Shown piece after piece: positions 1 through 7,143 of a stretch of DNA of 7,846 nt; position 1 is the stretch's first letter; the number at the start of each line of letters is the position of its first letter. Location of the stretch: the NCBI GenBank assembly GCA_946496415.1, contig CAMMGP010000045.1:1-7846 (forward strand), read 5' to 3'. Made by a program: the position numbers and the translations under genes. A model generated the notes under the pieces. The model did not search any database, had not been told where the DNA came from, and worked only from the letters and a program-made list of their open reading frames with translations. The stretch is from an uncultured Clostridia bacterium. Its GTDB lineage: Bacteria > Bacillota > Clostridia > Christensenellales > Aristaeellaceae.

Positions 1-1565
1 AATTCCTCAAGGACGTGGAAAAGGAAATGAGCCGCATCATCAAGAAGAACTCCAAGTTGGAGCGCTTCGAGCTGCCCCGCAAACAGGCTTTGGAACTGAT
101 GAAGGACGAGCCGTACAAGGTGGAACTCATCAACGACCTGCCCGAGGACAGCATCATCTCCTTCTACAGGCAGGAGGGTTTCACCGACCTGTGCGCCGGG
201 CCGCACCTGCCCTCCACGGGGCGCATCAAGGCCTTCAAGCTGATGTCCATCGCCGGCGCGTACTGGCGCGGCAACGAAAAAAACAAGATGCTGCAGCGCA
301 TCTACGGCACGGCCTTCACCAGCCGCGAGGACCTGGACGCCTATGTGCAGCGCCTTGAGGAGGCCAAGAAGCGCGACCACCGCAAGTTGGGCCGCCAACT
401 CGACCTGTTCGACATCTTTGACGAGGGTCCCGGCTTCCCCTTCTTCTTCCCCAAGGGCATGATTTTGCGCAACCTCCTGGAAGACTACTGGCGCGAGATC
501 CACCGCAAGGCCGGCTATGAGGAGATCAAGACGCCGATGATTTTGAGCCGCAAGCTCTGGGAGCAGTCCGGCCACTGGGATCACTATCAGGAAAACATGT
601 ACACCACCAAGATCGACGACGAGGACTTCGCCATCAAGCCGATGAACTGCCCCGGCGGCATACTCGTCTACAGGCGCCGCATGTGGAGTTATCGCGACCT
701 GCCCATCCGCTCCGGCGAACTGGGCCTTGTCCACCGCCACGAGCTCTCCGGCGCGCTGCACGGGCTGATGCGCGTGCGCTGCTTCACGCAGGACGACGCC
801 CACATCTTCATGACTCCGGAGCAGATCCGCGACGAGATCAAGGGCGTTTACAGGCTCATCGACGAGGTCTACTCGGTCTTTGGTTTCAAGTATCACGTCG
901 AACTGTCCACCCGCCCGGAGAACTCCATTGGCACGGACGAGATGTGGGAACAGGCTACCGACGGCCTGCAGGGCGCGCTGGACGATCTGGGCGTGGAATA
1001 CGTGGTCAACGAGGGCGACGGCGCCTTCTACGGCCCGAAGATCGACTTCCACCTCGAGGATTCCATCGGCCGCACCTGGCAGTGCGGCACCATCCAGCTG
1101 GACATGAACCTGCCCGAGCGCTTTGACCTTTCCTACATCGGGCCGGACGGCGAAAAGCATCGCCCGGTGATGATCCACCGCGTGGTGTTCGGCTCCATCG
1201 AGCGCTTCATCGGCATCCTCACCGAGCACTTCGCCGGCGCGTTCCCGCTCTGGCTGGCTCCGGTGCAGGCGAAGATACTCACCATCACCGACCGCGCCGA
1301 CGAGGCCGCCCTCAAGCTGCAAAAGGCGCTGGAGGACGCCGGCATCCGCACAGAGATCGACCTGCGCAACGAGAAGATCGGCTTCAAGCTGCGCGAGGCG
1401 CGCATGATGAAGATCCCCTACATGCTGGTGCTGGGCGACAAGGAGGCCGCCGAAGGCACGGCGGCGGTGAGCGTGCGCGGCCAGCGCGACAGCATTGGCG
1501 CGATGACGGCGGAAGAACTCATCGCGCGCATGCAGGAGGAAGTGCGCACCCGCGCCATCTTCTAA
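1..1565 (+). CDS. thrS: Threonyl-tRNA synthetase, 5'-truncated by window edge
   Basis: Class II aminoacyl-tRNA synthetase that charges tRNA-Thr with threonine in the cytoplasm and edits mis-charged Ser-tRNA-Thr. The reading frame is open to the left edge (first full codon at 3), so the GTG at 15 is an internal Val, not a start. About 520 residues are visible of a family norm near 640. The N-terminal TGS domain and the first half of the editing domain are missing. The second editing motif is present (LCAGPH, about 189-206). The catalytic core carries the class II motifs and the three expected zinc ligands: Cys at 648-650 (MNCPGG), His at 801-803 (DDAHIF) and His at 1176-1178 (MIHRVVFGS). The C-terminal anticodon-binding domain runs from about 1240 to the TAA at 1563-1565 and includes DLRNEKIGFKLREA. 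It stands alone, ends at a strong terminator, and converges on the rod-shape operon. Any T-box leader would lie upstream, outside the window. Nothing looks broken. Confidence 0.98.
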   Translation, partial: FLKDVEKEMSRIIKKNSKLERFELPRKQALELMKDEPYKVELINDLPEDSIISFYRQEGFTDLCAGPHLPSTGRIKAFKLMSIAGAYWRGNEKNKMLQRIYGTAFTSREDLDAYVQRLEEAKKRDHRKLGRQLDLFDIFDEGPGFPFFFPKGMILRNLLEDYWREIHRKAGYEEIKTPMILSRKLWEQSGHWDHYQENMYTTKIDDEDFAIKPMNCPGGILVYRRRMWSYRDLPIRSGELGLVHRHELSGALHGLMRVRCFTQDDAHIFMTPEQIRDEIKGVYRLIDEVYSVFGFKYHVELSTRPENSIGTDEMWEQATDGLQGALDDLGVEYVVNEGDGAFYGPKIDFHLEDSIGRTWQCGTIQLDMNLPERFDLSYIGPDGEKHRPVMIHRVVFGSIERFIGILTEHFAGAFPLWLAPVQAKILTITDRADEAALKLQKALEDAGIRTEIDLRNEKIGFKLREARMMKIPYMLVLGDKEAAEGTAAVSVRGQRDSIGAMTAEELIARMQEEVRTRAIF

Positions 1566-1584
1566 GGCCCCTTGAAAACAGCAT

Positions 1585-1621
1585 GTCCCGCGGAAGAAAC
1601 AGCTTCCGCGGGACGATTTTT
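1585..1621 (+). terminator. Intrinsic terminator of thrS
   Basis: A perfect 12-bp GC-rich stem (1585-1596 pairs with 1603-1614) closes a 6-nt loop and is followed by GATTTTT on the + strand. It lies 19 bp after the thrS stop, which is the classic rho-independent layout. In the other direction the tail is weaker (ATGCTGTTTTC), so it could act only as a back-up for rodA read-through. Confidence 0.92.
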
Positions 1622-1627
1622 GGGCAT

Positions 1628-1669
1628 GCAAAGACCCGGCGTGCAGCGCTGCGTTCGCCGGGTCTTTGC
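1628..1669 (-). terminator. Hairpin terminator after rodA, probably bidirectional
   Basis: A perfect 14-bp stem (1628-1641 with 1656-1669; core AAAGACCCGGCG) surrounds a 14-nt loop. It begins 5 bp after the rodA stop. On the - strand the upstream A run and the TCTTT in the 3' arm resemble an intrinsic terminator, but no T run follows directly. On the + strand the arm is followed by a T-rich tail (TCTTTGCTTTTCC), so it may also serve as a second stop for thrS. The loop itself holds the palindrome GCAGCGCTGC (1643-1652). Confidence 0.75.
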
Positions 1670-1674
1670 TTTTC

Positions 1675-2910
1675 CTAGAGCCGCACTTCGCGGCTGGTGA
1701 TGAGGCGGTTTTTGTGCTCGCGGCTGCGCGCGCGCATGACCACGTTCATCACCAGGCCGATGCCAAGCATATTGGTGATCATGTTGGAGCCTCCGTAGCT
1801 CATAAACGGCAGGGGGATGCCCGTGACCGGCAGAAGGCCGATGACCATGCAGATGTTCTCGACGATGTGGAACAAAAGCATCGATGCTACGCCGATGATG
1901 AGGTAGGAGCCGTAGGAGTCCTGCACGCGCATGGCCAGATAGAACAGGCGGCCGAGCAGCAGCATGTACAATACCACCAGCACGCAGGCGCCCACCATGC
2001 CGAAACTCTCGCAGCAGACGGCGAAGATGAAGTCCGTGTGGTCGTCGGAGATATAGCCCAGGGAGGCGTAGCTGCCGGGAGAGACGATGCCCTGCCCCCA
2101 CATGCCGCCGCGGCCCACGGCGATGCCGGCGTTGATGACCTGCCGCGCCTCGTCCGGGTAGCTTTCGGGATCGAGCCAGATGAGGATGCGCATGAGGCGG
2201 AAGCTGTCCGTGGCGTTCATAAACGTCCACACCGGAATAATCAGCACCACCGCGCAGGCGAGCACGCCGAGGATGAGCTTGTAGTTCGTGCCGGAGACGA
2301 AGACCATGATGCAAAACACCGCCAGATACACCAGCGCCGTGCCCACGTCCGGCTGGGCGATGATCAGCAGAAGCGGTATGCCCATGTAGACGACGAGGGG
2401 CAGAAGGTCGCGCACAGTCATCACCGGCTTGACGCGCACGGCAAAGGCCTTGGCAAAGGCGATGATCATGGCGATCTTGCCGACCTCCGAAGGCTGGAAC
2501 GTTCGCTCCGAACCGGAACCCCAGGTGAAGAAGGCGGTCATGCCGCCGCGCCCGGCCTCCATGCCCAGCACCACGACCAGGAGCACGATGTTGAGCACGT
2601 AAAACGTGTTGGCGTAGTGGCCGTAGAGGTCATAGCCAAAGTAGATGATGACCATCATCGCCACGATGCCTACGCCCAGCCACATCAGCTGCAAGCGCGC
2701 GTAATCGACGGGCTGCGTTTCCAGCATCTCCATGATGGTGGCCGGCGTTTCGGTGACGGATGTGGTGGTGGCGGAGAAGATGCACACCACGCCGAACAGC
2801 GCGATCACGAGCACGTTGAGAAACAACGGCCAGTCAAAGTAGCGCATCAGGCTTCGGTCGAACCGATTCAGGCGCACCTGCTTGACGAGCGCCGCGATCT
2901 TTTCCCGCAT
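1675..2910 (-). CDS. rodA: RodA, SEDS-family peptidoglycan glycosyltransferase
   Basis: Integral membrane enzyme that polymerises lipid II into glycan strands during side-wall growth, working as a complex with PBP2. It has 411 residues, normal for the family, with about ten hydrophobic segments (first near 27-46, last near 366-392). SEDS hallmarks are in order: FQPSEVGKIAM (138-148), AQPDVGTALVY (185-195), GRGGMWGQG (266-274), HTDFIFAV (291-298) with Asp293 at the place of the catalytic acid, and GLLPVTGIPLPFMSYGGSN (358-376). A small change is ESFG where the family usually has EE(L/F)G after that loop. The ATG at 2910 is preceded by AAAGGAG seven bases upstream. It is the last gene of the operon, 17 bp after the PBP2 gene. 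FtsW and SpoVE share the same fold, but the position directly behind PBP2 in an mreBCD operon favours RodA. Confidence 0.95.
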   Translation of the reverse strand: MREKIAALVKQVRLNRFDRSLMRYFDWPLFLNVLVIALFGVVCIFSATTTSVTETPATIMEMLETQPVDYARLQLMWLGVGIVAMMVIIYFGYDLYGHYANTFYVLNIVLLVVVLGMEAGRGGMTAFFTWGSGSERTFQPSEVGKIAMIIAFAKAFAVRVKPVMTVRDLLPLVVYMGIPLLLIIAQPDVGTALVYLAVFCIMVFVSGTNYKLILGVLACAVVLIIPVWTFMNATDSFRLMRILIWLDPESYPDEARQVINAGIAVGRGGMWGQGIVSPGSYASLGYISDDHTDFIFAVCCESFGMVGACVLVVLYMLLLGRLFYLAMRVQDSYGSYLIIGVASMLLFHIVENICMVIGLLPVTGIPLPFMSYGGSNMITNMLGIGLVMNVVMRARSREHKNRLITSREVRL

Positions 2911-2917
2911 TGCTTGG

Positions 2918-2924
2918 CTCCTTT
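2918..2924 (-). promoter_or_regulatory. Ribosome binding site of rodA
   Basis: AAAGGAG read on the - strand, seven bases before the rodA ATG. It fills most of the 17-bp gap behind the PBP2 stop codon, so rodA has its own strong initiation site within the shared transcript. Confidence 0.85.
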
Positions 2925-2927
2925 GCG

Positions 2928-5456
2928 TCAGTCGGCGATGGAGAACTCCGTCTCCGCTTCGGTGGACTCATAGCCGCCGTAGTTGTCCAGATAATAGGTG
3001 ATCGTCTCAATGGCGGCGCTGGCCGAGCGCGCGCCGGCGTAGCCGTTCTGTATGTAGACGACCACGGCGATCTTCGGATCCTCCACAGGCGCGTAGCAGA
3101 CCAGCCAGGAGTTGTTCTCCACGTCGATCTCGGTTCGCTGGGAGGTACCGGTCTTGGCGGCGATCGTGTACTTGGAATTCTTGAACTGATCAGCGGCGGT
3201 GCCGTCGTTTTCGACGGAGGTCACGTTGACCATGCCCTCCTGGATGAGCTCGAAGTACTCCGGATCCGTCTCGATCTGGTTGGCGACGACCGGCTCCTTG
3301 TCGACCACCACGGTGCCGTCCGGGGCGATGATCTTGTCGATGATCTGCGCGTCGTAGACCGTGCCGCCGTTGGCGATGGCGGAGACGTAGCGCGCCGCGG
3401 CGATGGGCGTAATCTGCGTGATCGACTGGCCGATGCCGAGCATGATCGTCTCGTTGGGCGTCCAGTAGAGGTCGGAGATGTAGCTGGCCACGGTGTTGCC
3501 AAGGAAGTTGGAGGAGATGTACTGCACCGGCAGGTTGAGGTCGTAGACCAGCACCTCGCGGATGGGCGCGTTCCACTCCGCGCGGTTATCGTAGCTGACG
3601 GCGATGTCCATCAGCTTTTTCACCACTTCGTCCACGCGCTCCTCGTCGTATTCGATGTTGCGCTCCTCGCCGATCTCGGCGATGAGGTTGCGCAGGGCCG
3701 TGGCCACGACCATGGGCTTGGTGGTCATCTGGTCCTCGATGGCCACGTCCGGATCATAGAGGGCGTCCTGATTGCCGACAAAGCTGGTGGACTCGCCCGG
3801 CAATTCGATGTTCGTGCGCGATGTAAGGCCCAGCGCCGCCGCCCATTCGTTGAGCGTCTGCACGCCTGTGCGGTAGCTCACTTCATAGAAGAAGTAGTTG
3901 CAGGAGTTGGAAAGGCCCTCCACCACCGTCTGGTTCTGGTGATTCTGAGGATAAGACGTCCAGCACTTGGCGGGGTTGGCGGTATCCGTCTTGGTGTAGT
4001 AGCCTTCGTCGTCGATTGTCTCGGTCTTGCCGAGGTTGCCGGAGGCCAGGCCCGCCAGCGCCGTACAGAGTTTGAAGCAGGAACCCGGGGCGTCCTTGGC
4101 GCTGATGACGCGATCGAACAGGGGGTTGTTGTCGTCGGCGAGTATCTGCGCCCAGGCGCCGGAATCGACGCTGCCGCCCTCGAAGATGGAAAGGTCATAG
4201 TCCGGCAGGCTGACGTAGCCGAGCACGCGACCGGAATTGGGGTCCATGGCGATCATGGCGCCGGACTCGGCCAGCTGCACCTCGTGGCCCATGTCCTCAT
4301 AGCGAGCCAACTCGGAGGCGTTGCGGCGCTGCCAGCTGCTGCCGGACATCACATCCCGCTGCTGGGAATTGATGTTGTTGATGGCCCGCTGCAGCGCGGA
4401 GCGCATCACATCCTGCAATTCGGAATCGATGGTCAGCACCACGGAGTTGCCGTCCACCGGCGCGGTGTAGGAAATCTCGCGCACGATCTTGCCGCGCGTG
4501 TCGATCTCCACCACGCGCTCGCCCTGCCGGTAGGATACATAGGGCGAGAGTTGATCTTCCATGGATTTTTCGATGCCGGAAACGCCGACAATGGCGTCGC
4601 TGGGATAGCCCTTGGCGGCGTACTCCTCCATGTCGCTCTGGGAGTTGATGCGGCCCACATACCCCACGGCGTGGGCGGCGGTGCGGCCCTGCGGGTAGAC
4701 GCGGGTGGAACTTTCCTCGGCGGACATGCCGTCCAGTTCCATGGAGCGCGCCTCGATCTCCGAAACGGTTTCAAAGCCCACGTCGTAGGCGATGGCCACG
4801 GGGCGGGAGTTGTAGTTGTTCATGCGAGAGGTCTGCCAGACGGCGAGTATCTTGACGATCATGTCCTCGTACTGCTCAACGATGTCCTCGTCTGAAAGGC
4901 TGGCGGCGGCCTCCGCCCCCTGTTCCTCGACGATCTCCTCGCGCAAAACGTCGACGATCAGGTACTTTTCCAGCAGCGCGTCAAAGAGTTGCTCTTCGGG
5001 CGTATTGGTGAGGTAGAAGTTGGCGCGCCACTGGCTCTCGCGGGTGGCGTTGACCGTTTCGGAAGTGGAATTGGTGGAAAAGCGCCAGACGCCATCCTCA
5101 TCCTTTTTTAGCCAGAACTCCGTGATGGTCGATTTGCCGTTGGACTCCACCAGCTGGATGGTCTTGAGAATGGAGCGCGTATAGGTCTTGCGGTCCGCCT
5201 CCGAACTGCGCGAAGGATCGCGGTAGAAAGTTACATTGTAACTGCGGCGGTCGTAGGCAAGCGGCGTCATGTTGACATCGTAGATGGTGCCGCGCATGCC
5301 GGTGACCGAGAGCGTCTTGGTCGAGCGCGAAGTGGCGCGCGCGGTGGACGCCTCCTGTCCGTCGATCATCATGCTGTCCAGGCGGAAAAACACCGCCGCG
5401 AACGCGATGACGAGCACCAGACAGACGATGAGCACGCGATTTTTATAGGGCCTCAA
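2928..5456 (-). CDS. mrdA: PBP2, class B penicillin-binding transpeptidase of the elongasome
   Basis: Membrane-anchored transpeptidase that crosslinks stem peptides in strands made by RodA, and a beta-lactam target. The chosen TTG start (5454-5456) gives 842 residues: a short cytoplasmic tip, one membrane anchor (about 8-24), a dimerisation/pedestal domain (about 50-335, with RGTIYD at 55-60 and VSGIEKSMEDQL near 292-303), then the transpeptidase. All three active-site motifs are present: SCFK with nucleophile Ser459 (codons 4071-4082), SCN at 518-520 (3897-3905), and KTGT at 768-771 (KTG codons 3147-3155). LTIDSELQ (341-348) is also typical. The usual D-R-x-G after RGxIx is replaced by DVNM. 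SxN to KTG spans about 250 residues against roughly 155-160 in E. coli PBP2, so there is an insertion near 563-669. The start choice rests on GGAGGTG upstream and the overlap with the mreD stop. An upstream in-frame GTG at 5549 would add 31 residues inside mreD. SpoVD is the main alternative, but the operon position and the lack of a PASTA tail favour PBP2. Confidence 0.94.
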   Translation of the reverse strand: MRPYKNRVLIVCLVLVIAFAAVFFRLDSMMIDGQEASTARATSRSTKTLSVTGMRGTIYDVNMTPLAYDRRSYNVTFYRDPSRSSEADRKTYTRSILKTIQLVESNGKSTITEFWLKKDEDGVWRFSTNSTSETVNATRESQWRANFYLTNTPEEQLFDALLEKYLIVDVLREEIVEEQGAEAAASLSDEDIVEQYEDMIVKILAVWQTSRMNNYNSRPVAIAYDVGFETVSEIEARSMELDGMSAEESSTRVYPQGRTAAHAVGYVGRINSQSDMEEYAAKGYPSDAIVGVSGIEKSMEDQLSPYVSYRQGERVVEIDTRGKIVREISYTAPVDGNSVVLTIDSELQDVMRSALQRAINNINSQQRDVMSGSSWQRRNASELARYEDMGHEVQLAESGAMIAMDPNSGRVLGYVSLPDYDLSIFEGGSVDSGAWAQILADDNNPLFDRVISAKDAPGSCFKLCTALAGLASGNLGKTETIDDEGYYTKTDTANPAKCWTSYPQNHQNQTVVEGLSNSCNYFFYEVSYRTGVQTLNEWAAALGLTSRTNIELPGESTSFVGNQDALYDPDVAIEDQMTTKPMVVATALRNLIAEIGEERNIEYDEERVDEVVKKLMDIAVSYDNRAEWNAPIREVLVYDLNLPVQYISSNFLGNTVASYISDLYWTPNETIMLGIGQSITQITPIAAARYVSAIANGGTVYDAQIIDKIIAPDGTVVVDKEPVVANQIETDPEYFELIQEGMVNVTSVENDGTAADQFKNSKYTIAAKTGTSQRTEIDVENNSWLVCYAPVEDPKIAVVVYIQNGYAGARSASAAIETITYYLDNYGGYESTEAETEFSIAD

Positions 5457-6007
5457 AAGGATTTCACCTCCCGTTTGGCGGATGTGCGCCGGTAGCGCGC
5501 TCCCCTGCCCAGCGTCAGGCGGGCTTCCAACGGGCCGAGCAGCATGCACAGCGCGGTGGCGAGGAACGTGCGGATGAGCAAGTTGAGAAAGTAGATGCCC
5601 TCGATGCGCGCGGTGCCAAAGTACTGATAGGCGTAAATGACCACCTCGCGCATAAGCGCCATGGCAAAGAATGTCAGCGCGCGGCGCAGATAGACGCGCG
5701 AGGGGCGCCGGCGCGCGCGCACATCCTCCGGCTCATAGGCGATGAGGCCGGCGAGAAAGCCGAGGGCGATGTAGACGAACGTATTGAACCCAAGCTGGTA
5801 GCCGACCAGTATATCCAGCAAAAGGCCGGCGATGAGGCCATAGAGCATGCCGTGCATGCGCCCCAGATACACGCCCAGCACCAGCACGGTGGAAAACGTC
5901 AGCGAGACGATGTAAGGGCTGCTGATAAGGAAGGGGATGACGGACGTATCCAGCAGCAGCGAAAGCAGCGTCAAAACAGCCGGCATGGCGCGTCTGCGCA
6001 CGGTCAT
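5453..6007 (-). CDS. mreD: MreD, rod-shape membrane protein
   Basis: Small integral membrane partner of MreC in the elongasome, required for rod shape in many bacteria. It has no known enzymatic activity. It has 184 residues, within the family range, with about six hydrophobic segments (roughly 9-28, 33-49, 52-69, 74-91, 108-128, 139-159). The diagnostic segment is GLLLDILVGYQLGFNTFVY (61-79), the most conserved part of MreD. The C-terminal tail is short and basic. It lies 24 bp after mreC, and its TGA overlaps the TTG of the PBP2 gene. The start is uncertain. The ATG at 6007 has AAGGA eight bases upstream, while the stronger GGAGG (6013-6009) is only one base from that ATG but seven bases from an in-frame GTG at 6001. 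The difference is two residues. Confidence 0.93.
   Translation of the reverse strand: MTVRRRAMPAVLTLLSLLLDTSVIPFLISSPYIVSLTFSTVLVLGVYLGRMHGMLYGLIAGLLLDILVGYQLGFNTFVYIALGFLAGLIAYEPEDVRARRRPSRVYLRRALTFFAMALMREVVIYAYQYFGTARIEGIYFLNLLIRTFLATALCMLLGPLEARLTLGRGARYRRTSAKREVKSF
5465..5471 (-). promoter_or_regulatory. Ribosome binding site deciding the TTG start of PBP2
   Basis: GGAGGTG on the - strand lies inside the last codons of mreD, eight bases before the TTG at 5456-5454. No ATG or GTG occurs in frame at a usable distance, which is why TTG is taken as the start. Confidence 0.8.
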
Positions 6008-6020
6008 CCCTCCTTTCCTT
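6008..6020 (-). promoter_or_regulatory. Ribosome binding region of mreD
   Basis: The - strand reads AAGGAAAGGAGGG directly before the ATG. It contains two possible Shine-Dalgarno cores: AAGGA, which is correctly spaced for ATG 6007, and GGAGG, which is correctly spaced for GTG 6001. The whole 24-bp mreC-mreD gap is purine-rich on the coding strand. Confidence 0.75.
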
Positions 6021-6031
6021 TTTTCTCCTTA

Positions 6032-7129
6032 TCAGCTTTCAGCCCAGGTATCTTCGGGCAGTTCCTCGTAGATGGGGCCGGTGGCGGCGCTGCTATCGGG
6101 CATGGCCGTCGGGAAGACGAAGATATCCTCTTCCTGCTCCGGTTCGCCCGCCGACATCGAAGGCACGGGCGTCGTCGTCGGACGCGGCACAGGCGTGGGC
6201 GTGGCGACCACGGGCAGGCCCTGCTCCTGATCCGTCTCGACCACAGTGCGCAGGATCAGCACTTCTTCGATGTGCTGGAAATCGGCGCTGGGCATGGCGA
6301 TGACGTAGCCGCCGACGTTGTCCGTGGCGCGGCTGACCGCCGTGACGGTGCCCACCATGAGCCCCTTGGGATAAAGGGAATCTGTACCGGAGGTGATCAG
6401 CGTATCGCCCGGCACGATGTTGGCGATGTTCTGCACATAACTCACATAGCACTCCGCGCTCTCCGACGTGGCGGTGATCTGGCCGCGCATCACGCCGTTG
6501 TCGCGCGTGCGTTCAATGAGGCAGGAAACGGCGCTGCGCGAGTCGATGATCGTCAGCACCTTGGCGTAGTTGAGGCCCGCCTCATAGACGCGGCCCACCA
6601 GGCCGTCGCCCGTGACCACCGCCATGCCGACGCCGACGCCATCGTTGGTGCCGCGGTTGACGGAAAACGTGTCAAACCACTGGCCCGGATCGCGGGCGAT
6701 GACGCGCGCGTAAATGGGGTCGAGCGTCTCATAGCGGCTCTGCGCGTCGAGCAGGCCGAGCAGGCGCTGGTTCTCGGCAAGCGCTTCCTCGGCGCCTTGC
6801 AGCTCGAGACTGAGTTGCTGGTTTTCCAAAAACAGATCCTGATAATTCGCTTCCAGTTCGTCATAGTTACGCCAGCCCTGGAAGAGATCGCGCACCCATT
6901 TGGTGGCGGAACTGAAAGCGTTTTGCAGCGGGGAAAGCGCGCTGCCGATGGCGTTTTCGCCCACCGACGCGCCCTCGCCGCCGCGCAGCACCAGAAAGAT
7001 CACCGCCAGCGCCACGACCGCCAGCACCGCCACCACGAAGATCGCCCGGCGAATGGCGTTGCCGCGCGCGCGGCGTTGCTTTTCCACCTGCGCCTTGGAA
7101 TAGGCGCGCCCTGTGCTCTTCTTTGCCAT
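6032..7129 (-). CDS. mreC: MreC, rod-shape-determining scaffold protein
   Basis: Bitopic membrane protein that forms an extracytoplasmic scaffold linking MreB/MreD to PBP2 and activating it. It has 365 residues. The cytoplasmic tip is basic (about 1-28), followed by one membrane helix (about 29-48). A predicted coiled coil lies near 88-128 (ELEANYQDLFLENQQLSLEL and following), then the two-lobed beta domain at about 137-296 with YARVIARDPGQWFDTFSVNRG (140-160), DGLVGRV (175-181) and YPKGLMVG (253-260). Beyond the domain is an unusual tail of about 60 residues, Pro/Thr-rich at 309-323 and then acidic to the end. The ATG at 7129 lies 12 bp after the mreB stop and is preceded by AAGGGGA at seven bases. 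The family call is secure; the role of the tail is unknown. Confidence 0.95.
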   Translation of the reverse strand: MAKKSTGRAYSKAQVEKQRRARGNAIRRAIFVVAVLAVVALAVIFLVLRGGEGASVGENAIGSALSPLQNAFSSATKWVRDLFQGWRNYDELEANYQDLFLENQQLSLELQGAEEALAENQRLLGLLDAQSRYETLDPIYARVIARDPGQWFDTFSVNRGTNDGVGVGMAVVTGDGLVGRVYEAGLNYAKVLTIIDSRSAVSCLIERTRDNGVMRGQITATSESAECYVSYVQNIANIVPGDTLITSGTDSLYPKGLMVGTVTAVSRATDNVGGYVIAMPSADFQHIEEVLILRTVVETDQEQGLPVVATPTPVPRPTTTPVPSMSAGEPEQEEDIFVFPTAMPDSSAATGPIYEELPEDTWAES

Positions 7130-7136
7130 GAACAGA

Positions 7137-7143
7137 TCCCCTT
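7137..7143 (-). promoter_or_regulatory. Ribosome binding site of mreC
   Basis: AAGGGGA on the - strand, seven bases before the mreC ATG. It overlaps the TAA stop of mreB (7144-7142), so translation of mreC is probably coupled to that of mreB. It is the weakest match to the consensus among the operon's sites. Confidence 0.6.

Noticed and set aside
15..17. GTG as a start codon for thrS
   Set aside because: The frame is open upstream, and the residues before and after it match the middle of the ThrRS editing domain. The gene is simply cut by the window edge.
1643..1652. Palindrome GCAGCGCTGC as a stand-alone operator
   Set aside because: It sits in the loop of a terminator hairpin between gene ends, not near a promoter, and only one copy is seen.
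1562..2314. Open frame of 250 codons on the - strand overlapping the 3' half of rodA in another frame
   Set aside because: Same strand as rodA but shifted. The composition is Arg/His-rich shadow protein, and it runs through both terminator hairpins.
1666..2973. Open frame of 435 codons on the + strand opposite rodA
   Set aside because: It is antisense to a clearly real gene with all SEDS motifs. Its translation is a His/Asp/Ala-rich string with no domain-like pattern, as expected from the complement of GC-rich codons.
2910..4895. Open frame of 661 codons on the + strand opposite PBP2
   Set aside because: It is a shadow of the PBP2 gene, low in complexity (Val/Gly/Asp/His-rich) and without a supporting ribosome site. 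Its length comes from the lack of A/T-rich stop codons in GC-rich sequence.
5457..5549. 31-residue N-terminal extension of PBP2 from the GTG at 5549
   Set aside because: It lies fully inside mreD, has no good ribosome site, and would place an uncharacteristic Pro/Gly-rich stretch before the membrane anchor. The TTG with GGAGGTG is better supported.
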